From Rhodocyclaceae bacterium UBA2271 (GTDB lineage Bacteria; Pseudomonadota; Gammaproteobacteria; Burkholderiales; Rhodocyclaceae): a DNA stretch of 64,000 bases. The notes below the pieces were generated by a model, which searched no databases, was not told the origin of the DNA, and worked only from the letters and a program-made list of their open reading frames with translations. The DNA lies in NCBI GenBank assembly GCA_002347405.1, contig DDXB01000053.1:93928-157927 (forward strand), written 5' to 3'. The translations under genes and the position numbers were made by a program. Shown in pieces: positions 41,297 to 50,708 of the stretch; position 1 is the stretch's first letter; every line of letters starts with the position of its first letter.

Positions 41297-42511
41297 ATGC
41301 TGAAATTGCCCATCTATCTCGACTACTCGGCAACGACCCCTGTCGATCCGCGCGTGGCCGCGAAGATGATTCCTTGGCTGACCGAACACTTCGGTAACCC
41401 GGCTTCGCGCTCACATCCCTTTGGTTGGGAGGCCGACAAGGCCGTTGAGGAGGCGCGCGCCGAAGTCGCCAAGCTGGTGAATGCCGACCCGAAGGAAATT
41501 GTCTGGACTTCGGGCGCTACCGAGTCGAACAATCTCGCCATCAAGGGTGCGGCGCACTTCTATGCAGGGACGCGCGGCAAGCATATCGTCACGGTTGCCA
41601 CCGAGCACAAGGCCGTGCTCGACACCGTCAAGGAGCTTGAGCGCCAGGGCTTCGAGGCGACCTATCTGGAGCCGCAACCGGATGGCCTGATTACGCCCGA
41701 GCAGCTCAAGGCCGCCTTGCGCAAGGACACCGTGCTGGCTTCCGTGATGGCAGTGAACAATGAAATCGGCGTGATCCAGCCGATCGCCGAACTGGGTGAA
41801 ATATGCCGTTCGGCTGGCGTTATCTTTCACGTCGATGCTGCGCAGGCGACGGGCAAGATGCCCCTCGACCTGGCCACGCTGAAGGTCGACCTGATGTCTT
41901 TCTCGGCACACAAGACCTACGGCCCCAAGGGCATCGGCGCGCTATATGTGCGGCGCAAGCCGCGCATTCGCCTCGAGGCGCAGATGCACGGCGGCGGCCA
42001 TGAACGTGGCATGCGTTCCGGCACGCTGGCGACGCACCAGATCGTCGGCATGGGCGAGGCGTTCCGGCTGGCCCGCGAGGAAATGGCGATCGAGAACGAA
42101 CGGATTCGCATGCTGCGCGATCGGCTGCTGAAGGGCTTGCAGGACATCGAGGAAACTTATGTCAACGGCCATATCGACAATCGCGTGCCGCATAACCTCA
42201 ACGTCAGCTTCAACTTCGTCGAGGGTGAATCGCTGATCATGGCGATCAAGGACATCGCGGTGTCTTCGGGTTCCGCCTGTACCTCGGCTTCGCTCGAACC
42301 CTCATATGTATTGCGGGCGCTGGGCCGTTCGGATGAGCTGGCCCACAGTTCGATCCGCTTTACCATCGGCCGCTTTACCACCGAAGAGGAAATCGATTTC
42401 ACCATCAAGCTGCTGCACGACAAGCTGGGCAAGCTGCGCGAGCTTTCGCCTTTGTGGGAAATGTTCAAGGACGGCGTGGACTTGGATTCTGTCCAGTGGG
42501 CCGCACATTGA
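41297..42511 (+). CDS. iscS: Cysteine desulfurase IscS
   Basis: A 404-residue enzyme, the length of E. coli IscS. The PLP lysine is K206 ([10 protein letters not shown]) and the active Cys is C328 ([13 protein letters not shown]), at the same positions as in E. coli. It frees sulfur from cysteine for IscU, tRNA thiolation and other acceptors. GGAG precedes the ATG. A partial hairpin element lies between iscS and iscU. Confidence 0.97.
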   Translation: MLKLPIYLDYSATTPVDPRVAAKMIPWLTEHFGNPASRSHPFGWEADKAVEEARAEVAKLVNADPKEIVWTSGATESNNLAIKGAAHFYAGTRGKHIVTVATEHKAVLDTVKELERQGFEATYLEPQPDGLITPEQLKAALRKDTVLASVMAVNNEIGVIQPIAELGEICRSAGVIFHVDAAQATGKMPLDLATLKVDLMSFSAHKTYGPKGIGALYVRRKPRIRLEAQMHGGGHERGMRSGTLATHQIVGMGEAFRLAREEMAIENERIRMLRDRLLKGLQDIEETYVNGHIDNRVPHNLNVSFNFVEGESLIMAIKDIAVSSGSACTSASLEPSYVLRALGRSDELAHSSIRFTIGRFTTEEEIDFTIKLLHDKLGKLRELSPLWEMFKDGVDLDSVQWAAH

Positions 42512-42547
42512 TGCTGATGCATCAATGTACGGCCCTGCGGGCAAATA

Positions 42548-42592
42548 AACTACCCCACCCCCCAGCCCCCGCCCCGAGGGCAGGGGTGACTA
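42548..42592. repeat. Partial hairpin element between iscS and iscU
   Basis: CCCCGCCC CGA GGGCAGGGG near 42566-42586 followed by TGAC resembles the first hairpin and TGAC link of the complete elements at 43021-43115 and 46005-46099. The remaining modules are missing. Confidence 0.5.
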
Positions 42593-42619
42593 GCCAGAGA
42601 TAATTCAAGGAGTACTGAA

Positions 42620-43006
42620 ATGGCATACAGCGAAAAAGTTATCGATCACTACGAAAACCCCCGCAACGTCGGTTCCTTCGGCAAGGACGAGGAAGGCGTG
42701 GCGACCGGCATGGTTGGCGCGCCAGCCTGCGGCGACGTGATGAAGCTGCAGATCAAGGTCGGCAAGGATGGCGTCATCGAAGATGCCAAGTTCAAGACCT
42801 ATGGCTGCGGCTCGGCGATTGCCTCGAGTTCGCTGGTCACCGAGTGGGTGAAAGGCAAGACGCTCGACCAGGCGCTCGACATCAAGAACACCCACATTGC
42901 CAATGAGCTGGCCCTGCCGCCGGTGAAAATCCACTGCTCGATTCTTGCCGAGGATGCCATCAAGGCGGCGGTGGCCGACTACAAGAAAAAGCAGATAGCG
43001 GCATGA
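42620..43006 (+). CDS. iscU: Iron-sulfur cluster scaffold IscU
   Basis: A 128-residue scaffold with the three cluster cysteines C37 (GAPACGDV), C63 (YGCGSAIAS) and C106 (KIHCSILAED) and the HscA-binding LPPVK motif at 99-103. It receives sulfur from IscS and passes the cluster on with HscA/HscB help. AAGGAG precedes the ATG. Confidence 0.97.
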   Translation: MAYSEKVIDHYENPRNVGSFGKDEEGVATGMVGAPACGDVMKLQIKVGKDGVIEDAKFKTYGCGSAIASSSLVTEWVKGKTLDQALDIKNTHIANELALPPVKIHCSILAEDAIKAAVADYKKKQIAA

Positions 43007-43020
43007 CTGCCTTCCCCCCG

Positions 43021-43115
43021 CCCCCCTTCCTCGGAAAGGGAGTGACGATTGTTCGCGGGCTTTGCCCGCACCATGTTGTTGTCCGCTCCTGCTTGGGGCG
43101 GCCCTGCGAAGGAGC
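43021..43115. repeat. Modular hairpin element between iscU and iscA
   Basis: Three hairpins in a row: CCCTTCC/GGAAAGGG (43024-43040), GCGGGC/GCCCGC (43055-43069) and GCTCCT/AGGAGC (43085-43115). The last has a loop containing CTTGGGGCGGCCC, shared with the fdx element. The linker TGACGATTGTTC is identical in both. Confidence 0.8.
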
Positions 43116-43122
43116 TGATTAA

Positions 43123-43446
43123 ATGGGTGTCACATTGTCTGAAGCTGCTGCCAAGCATGTCGCGGGCTTCATCGCCAAGCGCGGCAAGGGTATCGGCATT
43201 CGTCTCGGGGTGAAGACTTCGGGCTGCTCGGGCATGGCCTACAAGCTCGAGTTTGCCGACAGTACCGAGCCGGATGACATCATCTTCGACAGTCACGGAC
43301 TCAAGGTGCTGATCGACCCCAAAAGCCTGCCCTATCTGGATGGCACGGAACTCGACTTCACGCGCGAGGGTTTGAACGAAGGCTTCAAATTCATCAACCC
43401 GAACGTCAAGGATGAGTGCGGCTGCGGCGAGAGCTTTCACGTTTGA
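43123..43446 (+). CDS. iscA: Iron-sulfur carrier IscA
   Basis: A 107-residue A-type carrier. The three conserved cysteines lie in [16 protein letters not shown] (C35) and DECGCGESF (C99 and C101). It delivers clusters to target proteins. It is followed at once by hscB, whose ATG shares a base with the iscA stop. Confidence 0.96.
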   Translation: MGVTLSEAAAKHVAGFIAKRGKGIGIRLGVKTSGCSGMAYKLEFADSTEPDDIIFDSHGLKVLIDPKSLPYLDGTELDFTREGLNEGFKFINPNVKDECGCGESFHV

Positions 43447-43988
43447 TGACCAGCTTCGATACCGAGACCCTGCGGCAGGACTTCTTTACCCTGTTCGGGC
43501 TGCCGCGTCAGCAGGGACTCGATGCCGACCGGCTGGAGCTGCTGTACCGGGACATTCAGGCCAAGGTGCATCCCGACAAGCACGCGCATCTTTCCGACGG
43601 CGAGAAGCGCCTGGCGATGCAGTGGGCAACCCATGTCAATGAGGCCTACCAGACGCTCAAGGACCCGCTGAAGCGTGCGCGCTACCTGCTGAAACTCGCC
43701 GATCATGATGTGCAGCTGGAAACCAATACTGCAATGCCTGCCGAGTTTCTGATGGAACAGATGGAGTTGCGCGAGGCCGTGGCAGAAGCGAAAGAAGCCG
43801 GTGACGCGGAAACGCTGGACAGGTTGCACCGGCGCCTGAAGAAAGACGGGCGTTCCGAGTTCGGGTTATTGCAGCAGGCGCTTGATGACAAGGCGCTTGA
43901 GCGTGCCGGCGAGTTGGTCAGGCAGTTGATGTTCCAGGAGAAGCTGATTCAGGAGGTCGATGACGCGCTGGAATTGATTGAAAGATAG
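43446..43988 (+). CDS. hscB: J-type co-chaperone HscB
   Basis: A 180-residue protein. The J domain ([20 protein letters not shown]) contains the HPDKH motif near 42-46 and the C-terminal helical domain ([20 protein letters not shown]) binds IscU. It stimulates HscA. The start at 43446 is fixed by overlap with iscA. Confidence 0.96.
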   Translation: MTSFDTETLRQDFFTLFGLPRQQGLDADRLELLYRDIQAKVHPDKHAHLSDGEKRLAMQWATHVNEAYQTLKDPLKRARYLLKLADHDVQLETNTAMPAEFLMEQMELREAVAEAKEAGDAETLDRLHRRLKKDGRSEFGLLQQALDDKALERAGELVRQLMFQEKLIQEVDDALELIER

Positions 43989-44113
43989 GAGAAGCGCCCC
44001 GAGCCGGCCCAGGTGTTTCCGGGCCCCTGAGGGGAAATGGCCGCACAGCGGTTTCTCCGGGTGCTGTTTGTCACTGCGGTGGCAATGAACTATGTAGGGA
44101 GCACATAAGAAGA

Positions 44114-45994
44114 ATGGCACTATTGCAATTATCCGAGCCCGGACAATCGACCGCGCCGCACGAACATCGGCTGGCGGTAGGCATTGATCTGGGCACCACA
44201 AACTCACTGGTCGCTACGGTCAGGAGCGGCATGGCTGTCGTGATCAACGACGAGCTGGGGCGGTCGCTGCTGCCTTCCGTGGTGCGCTATCCCGCTGCCG
44301 GGCCGATCGAGGTCGGCTTTAGCGCACAGACGCATCAATCGCTCGATCCAAAAAATACCCTCGTTTCGGTAAAGCGTTTCATGGGGCGCGGACTCAAGGA
44401 TATCGCCCACATCGAGTCGATGCCTTACGACTTCATTGTTAATGGCAATGAGGCAGAAGAGATGATCAGGCTGAAGACCGCGCAGGGCGTGAAAAACCCG
44501 ATCGAGGTCTCGGCCGACATCCTCAGGGCCCTGCGCGAGCGTGCCGAGCTTGCCCTTGGCGGCACACTTACCGGCGCGGTGATTACCGTACCGGCCTATT
44601 TCGACGATGCCCAGCGCCAGGCGACCAAGGATGCCGCCCGTCTGGCCGGTTTGTCTGTGTTGCGCCTGCTCAACGAGCCGACCGCCGCGGCAATTGCCTA
44701 CGGTCTCGACAATGCCGCCGAAGGTATCTATGCGGTTTACGACTTGGGCGGTGGCACCTTCGATATTTCGATCCTCAAGCTTTCCAAAGGCGTGTTTCAG
44801 GTCTTGTCCACCGGTGGCGATTCCGCGCTGGGTGGCGATGATTTCGATCATCGCGTGTTCTGCTGGATCGGCGAACAGGCCCAGCTTGCGCCGGTGTCGC
44901 TGGGTGATGCCCGCCTGCTGCAAATGCGTGCCCGCGAGGCCAAGGAGTTTCTGACCCAGCATGGCGAAGCGCCGATTACCGCCAAGCTGTCGACCGGCGA
45001 ATTCGTCGATCTGAAACTGACCTCTGAAATATTTGCTGAAATTACCCGCACACTGGTGCAGAAGACCCTCGGCCCGACCCGCAAGGCCTTGCGTGATGCC
45101 GGGCTGGCACCTGAAGACATCAAGGGCGTGGTGATGGTCGGTGGCGCCACGCGCATGCCGCAGGTCCAACATGCGGTCGAGGCCTTCTTTGGCAAGGAGC
45201 CGCTGAACAATCTCGATCCGGACAAGGTGGTGGCGCTCGGTGCCGCAACGCAGGCTAATTTGCTCGCCGGCAATCGGGCTTCAGGCGACGACTGGCTGCT
45301 GCTCGATGTGATTCCGCTATCGTTGGGCATCGAAACCATGGGTGGATTGGTGGAGAAGATCATCCCGCGTAATTCAACGATTCCTGTCGCACGGGCACAG
45401 GAATTCACCACCTTCAAGGATGGCCAGACCGCACTCGCCTTGCAGGTGGTGCAGGGTGAGCGTGAGTTGGTCTCCGACTGCCGCTCGCTGGCGCGTTTCG
45501 AACTGCGCGGCATTCCGCCGATGGTGGCTGGGGCGGCACGCGTTCGCGTCACCTTTCAGGTGGATGCCGACGGTCTGCTGTCGGTTACTGCACGCGAACA
45601 GACCACTGGTCATGAGGCCCGTGTCGAAGTGAAGCCGTCGTATGGCTTGAACGATGACGAAGTCACATCGATGCTCAAGGATGGTTACACGCATGCTTCG
45701 GACGATGCGTTCCGGCGCGCCCTGCGCGAGGCGCAGGTCGAGGCGCAGCGGTTGGTCGAGGCGGTGCAGTCGGCCCTCAAGGAAGATGCCCACCTGCTGT
45801 CCACGCTGGAACGCGCCCATATCGACAGTTGCCTGACCAAATTGCAGTCGGTGCTGCTCGGCGATGATCGGCGGGCCATTGATAGTGCATTGGACGCACT
45901 CTCCAAAGGTACCGCAGAATTTGCGGCACGCCGCATGAATCAAGGCGTCCGGCGCGCGCTGGCCGGACGGAAAGTTGATGAGGTAAATTTATGA
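44114..45994 (+). CDS. hscA: Hsp70-type chaperone HscA
   Basis: A 626-residue Hsp70 homologue. The nucleotide domain shows [33 protein letters not shown] and [15 protein letters not shown]; the substrate domain starts near [18 protein letters not shown]. It releases clusters from IscU in an ATP-driven step with HscB. A 125-base gap after hscB holds no gene. It is followed by a hairpin element before fdx. Confidence 0.96.
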   Translation: MALLQLSEPGQSTAPHEHRLAVGIDLGTTNSLVATVRSGMAVVINDELGRSLLPSVVRYPAAGPIEVGFSAQTHQSLDPKNTLVSVKRFMGRGLKDIAHIESMPYDFIVNGNEAEEMIRLKTAQGVKNPIEVSADILRALRERAELALGGTLTGAVITVPAYFDDAQRQATKDAARLAGLSVLRLLNEPTAAAIAYGLDNAAEGIYAVYDLGGGTFDISILKLSKGVFQVLSTGGDSALGGDDFDHRVFCWIGEQAQLAPVSLGDARLLQMRAREAKEFLTQHGEAPITAKLSTGEFVDLKLTSEIFAEITRTLVQKTLGPTRKALRDAGLAPEDIKGVVMVGGATRMPQVQHAVEAFFGKEPLNNLDPDKVVALGAATQANLLAGNRASGDDWLLLDVIPLSLGIETMGGLVEKIIPRNSTIPVARAQEFTTFKDGQTALALQVVQGERELVSDCRSLARFELRGIPPMVAGAARVRVTFQVDADGLLSVTAREQTTGHEARVEVKPSYGLNDDEVTSMLKDGYTHASDDAFRRALREAQVEAQRLVEAVQSALKEDAHLLSTLERAHIDSCLTKLQSVLLGDDRRAIDSALDALSKGTAEFAARRMNQGVRRALAGRKVDEVNL

Positions 45995-46004
45995 TCCCCA
46001 TCCC

Positions 46005-46099
46005 CCCACCCCCCTTCCTGAGGAAGGGGATGACGATTGTTCGCGGGTGCTGCCCGCTCCATGTTTTGGCTGTCCCTCCTTGGGGCGGCCCGGCGGAGG
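46005..46099. repeat. Modular hairpin element between hscA and fdx
   Basis: CCCCTTCCT/AGGAAGGGG (46011-46029), GCGGG/CCCGC (46043-46057) and CCTCC/GGAGG (46075-46099). The last has a 15-base loop TTGGGGCGGCCCGGC, the exact complement of the loop at 36686-36700 though the arms differ. The final GGAGG doubles as the fdx ribosome site. Confidence 0.82.
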
Positions 46100-46103
46100 A
46101 ACT

Positions 46104-46451
46104 GTGACCCAAATAATTGTCCTGCCCCACGTTGAACTGTGCCCGGAGGGCGCGATCATTGAGGCTCTACCCGGCACCTCGATTTGCGATGCCTTGCTGG
46201 AAAATGACATTGAAATCGAGCATGCCTGCGAAAAGTCCTGTGCCTGCACCACCTGTCATGTGGTGATTCGCGAAGGCTTCGAAACGCTTGAATCCGCCGA
46301 GGAAATCGAGGAAGATTTGCTCGACAAGGCGTGGGGACTCGAACCGAACTCGCGCCTGTCCTGTCAGGCACTGGTGACCGAAACGCCGCTGGTGGTTGAG
46401 ATCCCAAAATACACGATCAACATGGCAAAGGAAGGACACTCGAAAAAATGA
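46104..46451 (+). CDS. fdx: ISC-type [2Fe-2S] ferredoxin
   Basis: A 115-residue ferredoxin with a GTG start (VTQIIVLPHVELCPEGAIIE); the GGAGGAACT just before it supports this over the upstream ATG. The cluster ligands are in HACEKSCACTTCH and SRLSCQ. It supplies electrons for cluster assembly. Its ribosome site is part of a hairpin element, so folding of that element could limit translation. Confidence 0.95.
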   Translation: MTQIIVLPHVELCPEGAIIEALPGTSICDALLENDIEIEHACEKSCACTTCHVVIREGFETLESAEEIEEDLLDKAWGLEPNSRLSCQALVTETPLVVEIPKYTINMAKEGHSKK

Positions 46452-46642
46452 AGTGGACCGATAGCCTGGACATCGCAATAGAGCTGGCCGAACGCCATCC
46501 GGAAGTGGACCCCACGGCGATCAACTTCGTCGACCTGATGCGCTGGGTGATGGCTTTGCCTGGCTTTGAGGAAAACCAGAGTCATTGTGGTGAGAAAAAA
46601 CTGGAAGCGATTCAGCAGGCCTGGATCGACGAAGTTGAATGA
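46448..46642 (+). CDS. iscX: IscX / YfhJ
   Basis: A 64-residue acidic protein: MKWTDSLDIAIELAERHPEV, then FVDLMRWVMALPGFEENQSH and [10 protein letters not shown], the full IscX signature. It binds IscS and iron and modulates cluster assembly. Its ATG overlaps the fdx stop and its end overlaps the tatD-like gene. Confidence 0.95.
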   Translation: MKWTDSLDIAIELAERHPEVDPTAINFVDLMRWVMALPGFEENQSHCGEKKLEAIQQAWIDEVE

Positions 46643-47466
46643 GTCTGCCAGCAGGCCTTGCTGAAACGGGCCTCATTGACACCCACTGCCACTTGGATGC
46701 CGCCGCATTCGACGGCGACCGTGAGGCGATTACTGCAGCTGCTGCGAACGCTGGCGTAACGACCATCGTGGTGCCGGCGATCGAACGCGCCAATTTCGGT
46801 ACGGTGACGAGCATTTGTCGCGAGTTTGCCGGGTGTGTTCCCGCCTATGGCATCCATCCCCTGTTTGTTGCGCGTGCGCGTGAAGAAGATTTGACCGCCC
46901 TCGATGACACACTCCGGCAGGACAACTGCGTCGCGGTCGGTGAGATTGGTCTCGACAACTTTTTGCCGGATCGCGACGAAGCCATGCAGGAGCATTATTT
47001 TATCGCCCAGCTCGATATTGCCCGCCAGCTTGAATTGCCGGTTCTGCTGCATGTGCGCCGGGCAATTGATCAAGTGCTCAAACATTTGCGCCGCATTCCC
47101 GTGCCGGGCGGCATTGCCCATGCTTTCAATGGCAGTCGGCAACAGGCGGATGAATTCATCAAGCTCGGTTTCAAACTCGGTTTTGGCGGCGCGATGACTT
47201 TCAGCGGTTCAAAACGTATTCGTGAACTGGCCGCTACGCTGCCGCTCGACAGCATCGTGCTCGAAACCGATGCGCCGGATATTCCGCCGCAATGGAAAGC
47301 CGGAGCGCATAACACGCCGGCCGATCTGCTCCCGATTGCCGAAACACTGGCACAATTGCGGGGTCTGTCGCTGGCAGAGATTGCGGCGACGACCAGCGCA
47401 AATGCTTTCATGGCGCTGCCGCGCCTCAAAAAATTTCAACACAACACACAGAGAGGAAAACCATGA
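46639..47466 (+). CDS. TatD-family metal-dependent hydrolase
   Basis: A 275-residue protein. [20 protein letters not shown] gives the first metal-binding His pair; IEIGLD-like [32 protein letters not shown] and [20 protein letters not shown] complete the family. It probably acts as a deoxyribonuclease or related phosphoesterase. It is coupled to iscX by ATGA and to tpx by ATGA, so it belongs to the same transcript. Confidence 0.88.
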   Translation: MSLPAGLAETGLIDTHCHLDAAAFDGDREAITAAAANAGVTTIVVPAIERANFGTVTSICREFAGCVPAYGIHPLFVARAREEDLTALDDTLRQDNCVAVGEIGLDNFLPDRDEAMQEHYFIAQLDIARQLELPVLLHVRRAIDQVLKHLRRIPVPGGIAHAFNGSRQQADEFIKLGFKLGFGGAMTFSGSKRIRELAATLPLDSIVLETDAPDIPPQWKAGAHNTPADLLPIAETLAQLRGLSLAEIAATTSANAFMALPRLKKFQHNTQRGKP

Positions 47467-47963
47467 GCACTAAAGTCACCCTGCACGGCACCCCATTCCG
47501 CGTCGATGGCACGCTTCCCGCCGTGGGCACGCAAGCACCCGCGCTCAATTTGACCAATGGCGAATTGGCCGATGTCACGTTGGCCAATTACGCCGGCAAA
47601 CGCAAGGTGCTGAATATCGTGCCGAGCCTTGATACGCCGACCTGCGCGACATCAACCCGCAAGTTCAACGAATCCGCCACCACCTTGAAAAACACCGTCG
47701 TACTGGTGGTTTCTGGCGACCTGCCCTTCGCTGCAGGACGTTTCTGCTCGGTTGAAGGGCTGAAGAACGTCGGTCATCTATCGACCTTCCGTCACCCGGA
47801 ATTCATGAAAGCCTGGGGTGTCGCCATGGCCGATGGACCGCTGCTCGGCCTGACTGCACGCGCCGTCGTCGTGCTCGATGAAAAAGACCACGTGCTGCAC
47901 AGCCAGTTGGTACCCGAGATCGGCCACGAACCCGACTATGCTGCCGCGCTGAAAGTTTTGTAA
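47463..47963 (+). CDS. tpx: Thiol peroxidase (Tpx, atypical 2-Cys)
   Basis: A 166-residue peroxiredoxin. The peroxidatic Cys is C61 ([15 protein letters not shown]) and the resolving Cys is C95 ([15 protein letters not shown]). It reduces hydroperoxides with thioredoxin. Placement at the end of the isc transcript fits protection of iron-sulfur work from peroxide. Confidence 0.96.
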   Translation: MSTKVTLHGTPFRVDGTLPAVGTQAPALNLTNGELADVTLANYAGKRKVLNIVPSLDTPTCATSTRKFNESATTLKNTVVLVVSGDLPFAAGRFCSVEGLKNVGHLSTFRHPEFMKAWGVAMADGPLLGLTARAVVVLDEKDHVLHSQLVPEIGHEPDYAAALKVL

Positions 47964-48012
47964 GTGATTTTGGGTTAGGGACACCGCCCAGGAACCGCTG
48001 CATGGTTCCAGC

Positions 48013-48083
48013 ATCGTCATTCCGGCGCAAGCCGGAATCCAGGAAAATCAAAGAACTGGACACCGGCTTGCGCCGGTGTGACG
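48013..48083. repeat. Inverted-repeat intergenic element, likely terminators
   Basis: ATTCCGGC gcaa GCCGGAAT (48019-48038) and CACCGGC ttgc GCCGGTG (48061-48078) are two stem-loops whose cores are complements of each other. Similar GTCATTCCGGC elements are common in proteobacterial spacers. It lies between convergent tpx and DUF1015 genes. Confidence 0.7.
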
Positions 48084-48104
48084 GATCTTCTTCTTGAAGT
48101 CGGC

Positions 48105-49346
48105 TTAATCCAGTACGTGCGAAACCAACCCGTCGGCCAGCTTCGGCTCGAACCAGGTCGATTTGGGTGGCATCACCTGGTTGCTGTCGGCGACAGCCAT
48201 CAGGTGATCCATGTGCGTCGGATGGAGGGCGAAGGCGACCGCCATCTCGCCGGAATTGACGCGCCGTTCCAGTTCGCCCAAACCGCGAATGCCGCCGACG
48301 AAGTCGATGCGCTTGTCGCGGCGCAGGTCGGTGATGCCGAGCAGTGGGCCCAGCAGATGGTCGGATAACAGCGAAACGTCGAGTCGTGCCACCGGATCGG
48401 CGGGAATCAGCTCAGGTTTTATCGTCAGCTTGAACCACTGGCCGGGCAGATACATGCCGAACTCGCCGGGTTGCGCTGGCTTGACCTGTTGCGCGGTTTC
48501 TTCAACAGAAAAGGCAGTGGCGAGCCGTCCCACCAGCGCCGACTTTTCCAGACCGTTCAGGTCTTTCACCACGCGGTTGTAGTCAAGAATCATCATCGCG
48601 TGATGAGGGAACAGCACCGATAAAAAATAATCGGACGGCAGCTCGTGGTCTTCCTGACGGCGGGCGGCGGCAACGCGTGCGGCGGCGGCGGAGCGGTGGT
48701 GACCATCGGCGATGTACAACGCCTCCATACCGTCGAAGCAGCGCGTGATCGCGTCGATACGCTCGGCATCGTCGAGCACCCAGATCTGATGGCGTATGCC
48801 ATCGTCAGCAGTGACGTCGGCTGCGGCCTTGCCCTGGGCAATGGCGTCGATCAGGGCGTCGGCAACCGCCGAAACCGGGTAGGCGAGCAGCACCGGCCCG
48901 GTTTGCGCATTGGTTGCCTCGATTTGCCGTACCCGGTCATCTTCCTTGTCGGGGCGGGTGAATTCGTGCTTCTTGATGCGGTTGTTGGCATAGCAGGCGA
49001 CGGATGCGGTGGCGACCAGTCCGGTCTGCACATGCGTCCCTGCACTGGTGTGCAGCGTCAGCCGGTAGGCGTAGTAGCACGGTGTGGCATCACGCGCCAG
49101 CACGCGGGCGGCCAGCATTGCGCCGATATTTTCCGCGGCTTTCGCATAAACGGACGGGTCGTAGGGATTGATGTCCGCGGGCAGGTCGATTTCCGGTCGG
49201 GAAACGTGCAAAAACGACCAGGGTTTGCCTGCCGCGCGTTGCCGTGCCTCGTCGGCCGACAGTACGTCATAGGGCGGGGCGGCAACCTCGGCGGCGCGGC
49301 CTGGGGCCGGGCGCAGTCCGCGAAAAGGCTTGATCAGTGTGACCAT
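48105..49346 (-). CDS. DUF1015 family protein
   Basis: A 413-residue protein. IKPFRGLRPAPGRAAEVAAP then PPYDVLSADEARQRA, FLHVSRPEIDLP, and YIADGHHRSAAAARVAAARR are hallmarks of DUF1015 (COG4198). Function is not established; the DGHHR region suggests a nucleotide or metal site. EKSALVGRLATAF near 270-282 is encoded by a copy of the dispersed motif (48524-48547). It precedes no obvious operon partner; aroG lies upstream with a five-base gap, so co-transcription is likely. Confidence 0.9.
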   Translation of the reverse strand: MVTLIKPFRGLRPAPGRAAEVAAPPYDVLSADEARQRAAGKPWSFLHVSRPEIDLPADINPYDPSVYAKAAENIGAMLAARVLARDATPCYYAYRLTLHTSAGTHVQTGLVATASVACYANNRIKKHEFTRPDKEDDRVRQIEATNAQTGPVLLAYPVSAVADALIDAIAQGKAAADVTADDGIRHQIWVLDDAERIDAITRCFDGMEALYIADGHHRSAAAARVAAARRQEDHELPSDYFLSVLFPHHAMMILDYNRVVKDLNGLEKSALVGRLATAFSVEETAQQVKPAQPGEFGMYLPGQWFKLTIKPELIPADPVARLDVSLLSDHLLGPLLGITDLRRDKRIDFVGGIRGLGELERRVNSGEMAVAFALHPTHMDHLMAVADSNQVMPPKSTWFEPKLADGLVSHVLD

Positions 49347-49350
49347 CAGC

Positions 49351-50427
49351 CTATTTGGCCTGTCCGGCCCGTCCGGCCAGGGGGCCGCGCAGGGCGTCGT
49401 GCGCCTCGCGGATCATTTTCTCCGTGGTCGGCCAGTCGACGCAGGCATCGGTCACCGAGCAGCCGTATTTGAGTTTAGAGAGATCCGCGGGAATCGGCTG
49501 GTTGCCAGCTTCGATATTGCTCTCGATCATCATGCCGACAATGGACTTGTTGCCGAGACGGATCTGGTTCACCACGTCCTGCATCACCAGCGGTTGCAGT
49601 TCAGGTTTCTTGTAGCTGTTGGCGTGCGAACAGTCGACGACGATATTCTGTTGCAGCTTGGCCTTGGCCAGTGCGTTCTCGGCCAGCGCCACGCTCACCG
49701 TGTCGTAATTCGGCCGGTCGCCGCCGCCGCGCAGCACCATGTGGCCATACCGGTTGCCGCAGGTGCGCACCACCGATGAACGGCCCTGCATGTTGATGCC
49801 GAGGAAGTTGTGTGGGCTGCTTGCCGAGATGATGGCGTTGAGGGCTGCGCTCAGGGAACCGTCGGTGCTGTTCTTGAAGCCCACCGGCGTCGACAGGCCC
49901 GACGACATTTCGCGATGGGTCTGCGATTCGGAGGTGCGTGCGCCGATGGCGGTCCACGAGATCAGGTCGCCCAGATACTGGGGGGAAATGGGGTCGAGGG
50001 CTTCGGTGCCGGCCGGCAGGCCGAGTTCATTGATGGCGAGCAGGAATTCACGCGCCTTCTGCATGCCTTCCTCGATGCGAAAGGTATCGTCCATGTAGGG
50101 ATCGTTGATGAAACCCTTCCAGCCGGTTGCGGTGCGCGGTTTCTCGAAATACACGCGCATCACCAGCACCAGTGTGCTGGCGACTTCTTCGGCCAGCGCC
50201 ATCAGGCGCTTCGCATAATCGAGGCCGGCGACCGGATCGTGGATCGAGCAGGGACCGACGACGACGAGCAGGCGGGAGTCGCGGCGGTCGAGGACCGCTT
50301 CCAGCGTGCGCCGTGCCGTCACCACCGTCTTGGCCGCGGCTTCGGTTAGCGGCACGCGGGCGTGAATTTCCTCCGGGGTGGGCATCGGGTCGAAGGATTC
50401 AATGTTGAGGTTTTCAGTTTGTTGCAT
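49351..50427 (-). CDS. aroG: 3-deoxy-7-phosphoheptulonate synthase (DAHP synthase, class I)
   Basis: A 358-residue enzyme joining PEP and erythrose-4-phosphate, the first step of aromatic synthesis. VVVGPCSIHDPVAGLDYAKR, YFEKPRTATGWKGFINDPYM, WTAIGARTSESQTHREMSSG and VDCSHANSYKKPELQP match the AroF/G/H family. The start at 50427 (MQQTENLNIESFDPMPTPEE) is the family start. Which feedback inhibitor it answers to cannot be told from sequence. Confidence 0.94.
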   Translation of the reverse strand: MQQTENLNIESFDPMPTPEEIHARVPLTEAAAKTVVTARRTLEAVLDRRDSRLLVVVGPCSIHDPVAGLDYAKRLMALAEEVASTLVLVMRVYFEKPRTATGWKGFINDPYMDDTFRIEEGMQKAREFLLAINELGLPAGTEALDPISPQYLGDLISWTAIGARTSESQTHREMSSGLSTPVGFKNSTDGSLSAALNAIISASSPHNFLGINMQGRSSVVRTCGNRYGHMVLRGGGDRPNYDTVSVALAENALAKAKLQQNIVVDCSHANSYKKPELQPLVMQDVVNQIRLGNKSIVGMMIESNIEAGNQPIPADLSKLKYGCSVTDACVDWPTTEKMIREAHDALRGPLAGRAGQAK

Positions 50428-50510
50428 ATCGGGTGTGTGCCGCTGATGAATTTTGGAGGGAGAGCCTGATTTTATCCGCATGAGCGGCCGATCAGCTTCG
50501 CTCAGGCGAG

Positions 50511-50708
50511 TTAATGTGAAAAACTTAGCGTTTGCGCCGGGCCGTCCCAAGCAAACGCGGCACGCGGCGCAGCCGCAATCCGCTCGTGTGCTGGAAAGGC
50601 CGCCCCGTGATACATGAGCGCTAGCGAGCCGTTTAGAACCCCCCGCGAGGGGGGCGAAGGGGGGCGGGCGTCTTTCATGATCGGGGGCGTAGCCTGCGCA
50701 TCATGAAA
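50511..50708 (-). repeat. Intergenic repeat, inverted partner of 55467-55690
   Basis: Read on the minus strand it runs CTTTCATGATGCGC, a TCATGAAAG return, a C/G-run block, then GATTGCGGCTGCGCCGC and the GCAAACGC/GCGTTTGC hairpin (50528-50558). Almost every part recurs at 55467-55690 on the plus strand. Its first bases form the last Ser codon and stop of mfd. The gap 50428-50700 holds no gene. Confidence 0.8.
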
